Origin: Portulaca oleracea
Lineage: Eukaryota > Streptophyta > Magnoliopsida > Caryophyllales > Portulacaceae
Direction of reading: 5' to 3'
DNA length: 64,000 nt
Assembly (NCBI GenBank): GCA_029582165.1
Contig: CM055877.1
Span: 38,036,249 to 38,100,248, forward strand
Shown: positions 58,396 to 64,000 of the stretch, piece after piece
Numbering within the stretch: the stretch's first letter is position 1
How the letters are laid out: every line of letters begins with the position of its first letter
The notes under the pieces: generated by a model
The model's database searches: none
Told to the model about the DNA's origin: nothing
Seen by the model: the letters and a program-made list of their open reading frames with translations, nothing else
Position numbers and translations under genes: made by a program

Positions 58396-59821
58396 TACGG
58401 TTAAAAGTCATAATTATTTGGAAAGTAAATACTTTAATGCCGTTGGTTATGGTGGAAAAAGAAATCCTAAACAGTTTTTAAGAACAATATTTTGCGCAAA
58501 CAAAAAAAAAAACGAAGATGAATAAGGTGAGGACCAAGTAGCATCCTGTCAACACGTATTTGTTGTATGGCAGTGCAATTGCAGACACAATAGGACACAT
58601 ATGAGTACTAATCTTCAGTCATCAATCAACCACCCCCACCCACCCACCCATCCATCATGAAGCTGCTTTCATTAATATACTCGTTCCAACTATTTCTTCA
58701 TTAATACACAGATGTTACACCTAAACCCACAACTTAATCTAACTTTTCATTTTAAATTCTTCATAAGCTTCAACAAAACCATTAAATATTGTTTTGGGGG
58801 AATAGTATTGGTAATATCAAGGAAATTATGCTGCATTTCTAAACTTCGTGACTCTATTACAAAAATTATGTCCCTAATAATCACTCCCACAGTCCTATAT
58901 GAACTATCGCTTAATCAATATAGTGTTGCACAATTTCTAGTGTCCTTGTTTGACTAAAAAAATTTTACAATCTTTTTTTATGAAAAAATACAATATTATA
59001 CTTCTATGATAGTACTTCGCTCTATTAATAGTACTTTTGTATAATAAAACATTGTATATGTTAAAAATTAAATGATCAAAGATTTTAATGGTGATTGATA
59101 CATAGATCATGGATACTTAATATGGCCAAAGAGAGTAATTGTCAAAATAGCTACTCCCCTATTATGCAATAACTATCATATTTGAGTTTTCATATTTTTC
59201 AATGCACCACTTTAATTTCTAATAATAATACATGTTAGTTTATCAAAATTACATCATTGCATTCAAATTAAACATTTATTTACAACAAATTATTTAAAAA
59301 TAATTATATTTAAATCATTGTATATATTTTAGTATTATCAATAACCAAAAGTTGTAATCACTAGTTAAGAGGAAAGAGAGGAACCACCACCTAATGATAC
59401 TTTTACAAAAGTACGGTCACTGGTGGCTAATACCTTCTCGACACTTGAGTATTAGTTACGACACTAACATTTATAGATAGAAAAGAAAAAGTTAAGAAGA
59501 TGACAAAATTATTCATGTTAGATTGTAACTTCTGAAAATTAAAGAAAGCATTTTATTTTAAAAAAAATTATATTGACATAATAATTATTGAAAATATAAA
59601 GTGATAATTAAAAAACAGTACACAGATTAATTTATCTCTCCGAGCCCACGTTGAGTTCTAGTTTTGCCCATGGATTTCTAGGCTAACCGCGCCTTGTGAC
59701 CACAAGTTGAGCATGTCGGTGAGGAGACCCATGGCCACAACAGAGGCAAGTAGTGAAGCAACATGGAAGGGCACTATGTAACAGAAGGATAACAGACCAA
59801 ATCAAAAGTAAAAGGGGCAAT
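58396..59821. other. Unassigned AT-rich sequence
   Basis: No gene or element ends recognised. There is a CACCCCCACCCACCCACCC tract at 58632 and many AT homopolymer runs. Confidence 0.45.
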
Positions 59822-60613
59822 GGAGAAAAAAGAAAAGGAGAGGATTATGGTGAGACGGGAGGAGGAAGATGACGAAGATGAGGAGCAATCAGCTTTGAAT
59901 CTTTTTTCTGGTGGAAAAATTGTGGACGATGAGGATATTCAAATCCTTTGCGTTTTTTTAGCACAGTGGAAATTCAAAGATTTGGAACCTTAAATTTGGG
60001 ATAAAATCAAAGAAGATAGGGACAAACTATTTCTTTTATAAATTTTCCACTTGAAAGACATTGAAAGTGTGGAAAAAGAGGCTTCATGCTTGTTTGATAA
60101 GAGTGTGTCGGTGTTGGGGAGAGCTGAAAAGGACTAAGGACGTCGGAGATGGAAGAAAGGTTAGAGTATGCTTGTTTTTGGGTACAAATATATAATCCTC
60201 CTTTCGAAGAGAGATAGCACAAAAACAAATGTGCACTAGCGAACTCAATTAGGGCATATATCAAGACAAAATGAAGATTGTAGCCGGGGATGGACTGAAA
60301 ATTTAAGGTTCAAACCTTATTGAGTTTAAATATTCTTTATGGATAAAGTGAATATCAAAGAAGAGGGATGGAACCACAATTAGTTGGTGAAATGCCAAAT
60401 CTATTTTACTTTTGTGGAAGGGTGGGACATATTCAGCGGGATTGTATTGAAATGCATGAGGAAGAGGAGGTTGTACTTATGTACAATTATGGAGAGTGGC
60501 TTAGGCATTCACCATGGAGGTTCAATCATAGATCACAAAGAGAGCAATCAAGATTAGAAGGGCATTATGCAAGGAAGCTTGTTTTTATAACAATAAGTAA
60601 CGGACAAGGATAA
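59822..60613 (+). pseudogene. LINE ORF1 relic with a CCHC zinc knuckle
   Basis: The start MEKKEKERIMVRREEEDDED is followed by LFSGGKIVDDEDIQILCVFL and then degraded sequence with stops. From 60368 a frame holds FYFCGRVGHIQRDC (C-x2-C expected; first Cys is replaced by Tyr or shifted, then G-x-IGH-like and C) and YGEWLRHSPWRFNHR. A YG-x-WLR-x-SP segment after the knuckle is typical of DUF4283-type LINE ORF1 proteins. No ORF2 follows: the sequence passes into an LTR at 60823, so the LINE is truncated. Confidence 0.6.
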
Positions 60614-60822
60614 GAAGAAGGAGAAAGTGTTGCGAGTTTGTTGAACATCAAGATTGAAGATAAGGGAAAATAAGAGGAAAAAAGGGATGGGGAGAAAGGG
60701 TTGCACGATAACGTAGCACTTGCATGTGAATCTGACGTGCATGGCACTATTGATGGGGAGGTTTTGCGTCATAGCTCAACACTGCAGAGACGAAATAGAA
60801 TTGAGCGCTCAAAATCTCAACC

Positions 60823-63678
60823 CGTAGGCATTAGATTTTGTATCAGGTCAAGTGCACAAGTAAAGTCCGAGAGCAAAAGGCATGCATTAAGATGATAAAG
60901 GCCCAAAACAAGCAAAGACCAAGAATAAAAGAAACTTAGCTAAAACCTTAGTGAAGTTTCATGCCTTGCCAAGTCATCAATTGTTCGGTTTGTAATTTTT
61001 GTTGTTTTATAAGTTAAGGTTGTCGGTCTCAGGGATGGGTGTTAGGCTTGATTAAGAGAATCGGTTTGTGTAATGGGTTTTTCTCAATGCGGAAAGCGGT
61101 AAATAATGTAAAGAAAGCAATAAACTAACCTAGACATGGAATCAAAGAAAGCAATAAAAACATAAAATCAAATAAAGCGATTAAGAACAAGAAATAAGAA
61201 AGCGATAAAACTACAACTAATAATGAAATTAGGAACAAGAGATTATACCTTCGATGAACTAAATCCTCACTTGAATCTTCAACTTCTAATTGAATTTCCC
61301 CCGAATAAACAAGAAATTGTGGATTAGATTACCAAGAATCTCCCAAATTCTCACTAGGAAGTAGAATTGGAATTCCTTGACCATCCTCCCCACTAAAAGA
61401 TGGATTTGATTTGTGGCTAATCTAATAAAAACTTAGAAACTTTTGAAATAGAAAACCTAAACAAACTCTAAACACAACCCTAAGAACTAACCTAAGAGAA
61501 CCCTAATCTGACCTAAACGAAGGTCCAAAAACCAAACCCTAAAGCTAAACCTACTAAAGACCTTAATAATCCTAATGAAACCCTAAACTAACTGAGACAT
61601 ATGGAAACACAAGAAATCAAAGAAAACAGAGAAATCAAAGGAAACAGCTACTATTGACCTAAATAACTATTGATCGAATATGGAACAAAGGAAAGAACTC
61701 AACCCAGCTCCCTACTGCCCATTGACCGAGCAGAGGAAGAAAAGAGAGACAAAATCAGAGGAGAAAGATGAGAGAGAACCGAAGCCAAAAACCAAAACAG
61801 GGGCATAACGAGCAGAAACAAAGAGACGAGACAGAAATCTGAAGAGAAACATCACCCATTCAACTAAATTCACACAACCTAAGATTCGAATTGATTCAAA
61901 CCAAAACATTAACATAAAATTCTCAAAATCAACATACATTTCCAGAAATCACAACATTACAACCATTAAACCAGAACAAAATATCAAAACCCAGAATCGA
62001 TTTGAAGGGAAAAACGAAATAGAGATTAAAAACAGAATTCAAAGCATAAAAACATAAACCTAAAATCTAATTCTAACCCTAGATGGAGGCTCTTGGGGTA
62101 TCACTCCCAAAATCAACCATTGATACCTTCGAATGGCTCTCTTCTTCCCCTTTTATAGTCGAACCCCAGCTTCTTCTTCAATTCTTAGCCGTCGATCTTC
62201 TTCAATCTTCGACGGTGTAGATGCGTTTGATTGAGATGAGGATGAAGATGGTGGTGGGTGCGTAAAAAATGCTCCTCCACTGTACTTCTTCAACTGAATC
62301 TGCACAAAAATGAGGGAAAGAGAGTGAGTGATGGGAGATATTGAATTTATCGCGAAAATAGCAAAGGAAAAGAGATAAGAGATTGAGATGAGATAAGAGA
62401 GAAGGAGATGGAGAAGAAGAAGAGAGAAGGAGATGGGAATGGGGTGCGTGGTCTGCTGGGCGAATGAAAGAAACAGAGAGAAAGTGAGGAAGGGACGAAG
62501 AGAAGAGTGAAAGGAAAAGGGAGAAATGAGTTACAATTAGGGTTTTGGTGGGTTTTAAACGGCTGGGGTAAAGAGGGGAAATGGGTATATGGGTAAATGG
62601 AGTGGATAAAAGGGTTTCTGGGTATTAGGCGGGTAGACGGGTTTTGAGCTGGGTTTTATTAGTGTTGGACTGGGCCGAATTAGGAGAAAAGAAGAGGACG
62701 GAATTATGATTGGACTGGGTTGAGTTTTAGGAATTAGGATTAGAATAGGTTTTCATTATTTATTTCTAATATTTATCATTTTGATTCATATTAAAGATAA
62801 TAATAACTAAAATAATAAAAAGCTATAAAATCTAATAAAAGAGTAAAAACACAATAAAACTACTAAAATAATTATTAAGGACAAGCAAAAATACCCTATA
62901 AAACATAAGAAATCGGCTCGGAACGAGACCGAACATCAATCTACAAAGTCAGCAATCCGCATGAAAGAAACACGATCAAAGTCAACTGGCCTAACCTCAC
63001 TGCCATGTCACCAACTCGCACCTTGCCTTAGTCAATGCAATCCCTTGATTCATGCAGCTGCATAATCAACCCATGCACGTATCAAGGCCAAACGACCTAA
63101 CTGGGACAAATGAAAGCATGAATGGTGGGTCATGTTTTCTTATTTCCATATTTCAGCCATCCAGCCTCCTTCTATAAATACTCAACCATTTCTAGCCACT
63201 CAGGAATCCAAGAATTCCCCTCATCTCTCACCATCCAAACAACCACAAACCTCCAGATAATTTCGACGTATTGACTTCAGTTTTCTCCTTTCTCTCCCTC
63301 CAAGTAATCTCATTTTTTTTATACTTTGTGTTTATACAAGGTTAAGTTCATATTTATCGTTATTTGAACTATGTAATCATCGTTGTGCTACACTTGTACA
63401 TTTTGTTTTTTGTAAAATGCTCTTACATTTGCATGATATGAATATATCATCTTGAAGTCTTCCTAAACTTCTTCGTGCTCTCTTTCAATCAAATTGATTT
63501 AAGTAAAGTCTGTTTTTGTACAGGTGAGTCCGAGCGTTTTCTAACTCTTGGACTCGTAACCTTACGCCCCAACTTGGAATTCGGATTCGTAGGTAAGAGT
63601 TTTCAGTATTTTACGTTCGTTGATTTCCTTAAAATTAGATGGCAACTCCATTAATCAGAACTTCCATAATTCGGGTTG

Positions 63679-63690
<12 letters not shown>
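60823..63690 (+). mobile_element. Tat-type LTR (diverged), interrupted by a solo LTR
   Basis: The start CGTAGGCATTAGATTTTGTA followed by AGGTCAAGTGCACAAGT parallels TGTAGACACCGGATTTTATA-GGGACAAGTGTACAAAT of the other Tat LTRs. After the insertion it continues with TATA box TTCTATAAATACTC (63172) and the ACTCTTGGACTCGTAACCTT and GATTTCCTTAAA blocks that correspond to 32760-32880. The first TG is mutated to CG and the right end is not identified beyond about 63690. Whether an internal region follows outside the window is unknown. Confidence 0.6.
60982..62935 (-). mobile_element. Athila-like solo LTR with perfect 5-bp target duplication
   Basis: On the minus strand it begins TGTTCGGTCTCGTTCCGAGC and ends TTACAAACCGAACA. 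It is flanked by TCAAT at 60977-60981 and 62936-62940. A minus-strand TATA box (CTATAAAAGGGG) lies at about 62160. Length 1,954 bp. Same family as 36790-37835, about 900 bases longer. No internal sequence, so it is a recombination product. Confidence 0.85.
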
Positions 63691-63711
<21 letters not shown>

Positions 63712-63732
63712 GTGTGTGTGTGTGTGTGTGTG
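63682..63732. repeat. (TC)n(TG)n microsatellite
   Basis: About 28 bases of CT followed by TATG and a 20-base TG tract. Confidence 0.95.
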
Positions 63733-64000
63733 TTTGGTTTAACTAATCTTACATTCACCTCAGGTATGGAAATATAAGTACCAAAAGAATAGAAAATGGG
63801 TAGAAACAGTGCCAAGGCCAAATAGTCGTGGCCATGTTTCTAATCCCTTTTCTGAGTCAGTGATTAAAGGATCACTAGCCTGACCTAGGGAAGGTTGTGT
63901 GGCCTACAAGGTCAGTCCACTGATCCACCTTGATCCCTCATGACACCTTGTGTGACGATTCTTGAGCAAATATTGAGATTAGTTGTTCCAAACAGAATTG
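63733..64000. other. Unassigned sequence at the window end
   Basis: Nothing recognised. It could be the end of the Tat LTR or the start of an internal region. Confidence 0.3.

Overview
The window looks like repeat-dominated nuclear DNA of a flowering plant, probably a dicot (the species cannot be told from sequence alone). The evidence is Athila and Tat/Ogre-type Ty3 LTR retrotransposons, an L1-type LINE with DUF4283/CCHC and zf-RVT signatures, CACTA, Helitron, hAT, Stowaway and foldback/MULE-like DNA transposons, long (TA)n arrays, and a plastid-type 23S rRNA fragment of the kind nuclear genomes acquire from the chloroplast. I see no complete, intact host gene. All coding matter is transposon ORFs, nearly all broken, plus short host-gene exons, several of them inside transposons. 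Layout: 1-7409 is the 3' part of Athila-type material on the + strand: a degenerate ATHILA ORF-1 gene, two tandem copies of the 3' noncoding region each ending in a G-rich polypurine tract, a truncated LTR and then a 1.6-kb LTR. 7410-20637 is a minus-strand Tat/Ogre-type element with a reverse transcriptase/RNase H/integrase relic. It is split at 11149 by a CACTA element carrying exons of two unrelated nuclear genes (DCAF13/SOF1 and organellar ribosomal protein L13), and its LTR contains a 147-bp piece of plastid-type 23S rRNA. 20638-23561 is mostly featureless, with one hAT-like repeat and one orphan exon. 23562-28716 is an L1-type LINE with two consecutive endonuclease domains. 28720-30015 is (TA)n arrays around an inverted-repeat MITE. 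30016-47631 is a large element with about 1.55-kb terminal inverted repeats full of a GATGTTCAT-type motif. Nested inside its left arm is a complete 11.9-kb LTR retrotransposon (31593-43485) that has LTRs, a primer-binding site and a polypurine tract but no gag or pol. It is the same family as the minus-strand element, so the two form a large inverted repeat, and it in turn holds an Athila-like solo LTR. 47644-53807 is a Helitron with captured exon-like pieces. 53808-58400 is microsatellites, a second foldback MITE, two hAT elements with perfect 8-bp target duplications, a Rho-N-domain last exon and another Helitron-like 3' end. 58400-64000 holds a LINE ORF1 relic and a Tat-type LTR interrupted by a solo LTR with a perfect 5-bp target duplication. 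The elements do not form a pathway. The biology here is layered insertion, gene-fragment capture and decay. The nesting gives a relative age order: Tat element before CACTA, foldback element before the pol-less LTR element before its solo LTR, and Tat LTR before its solo LTR.
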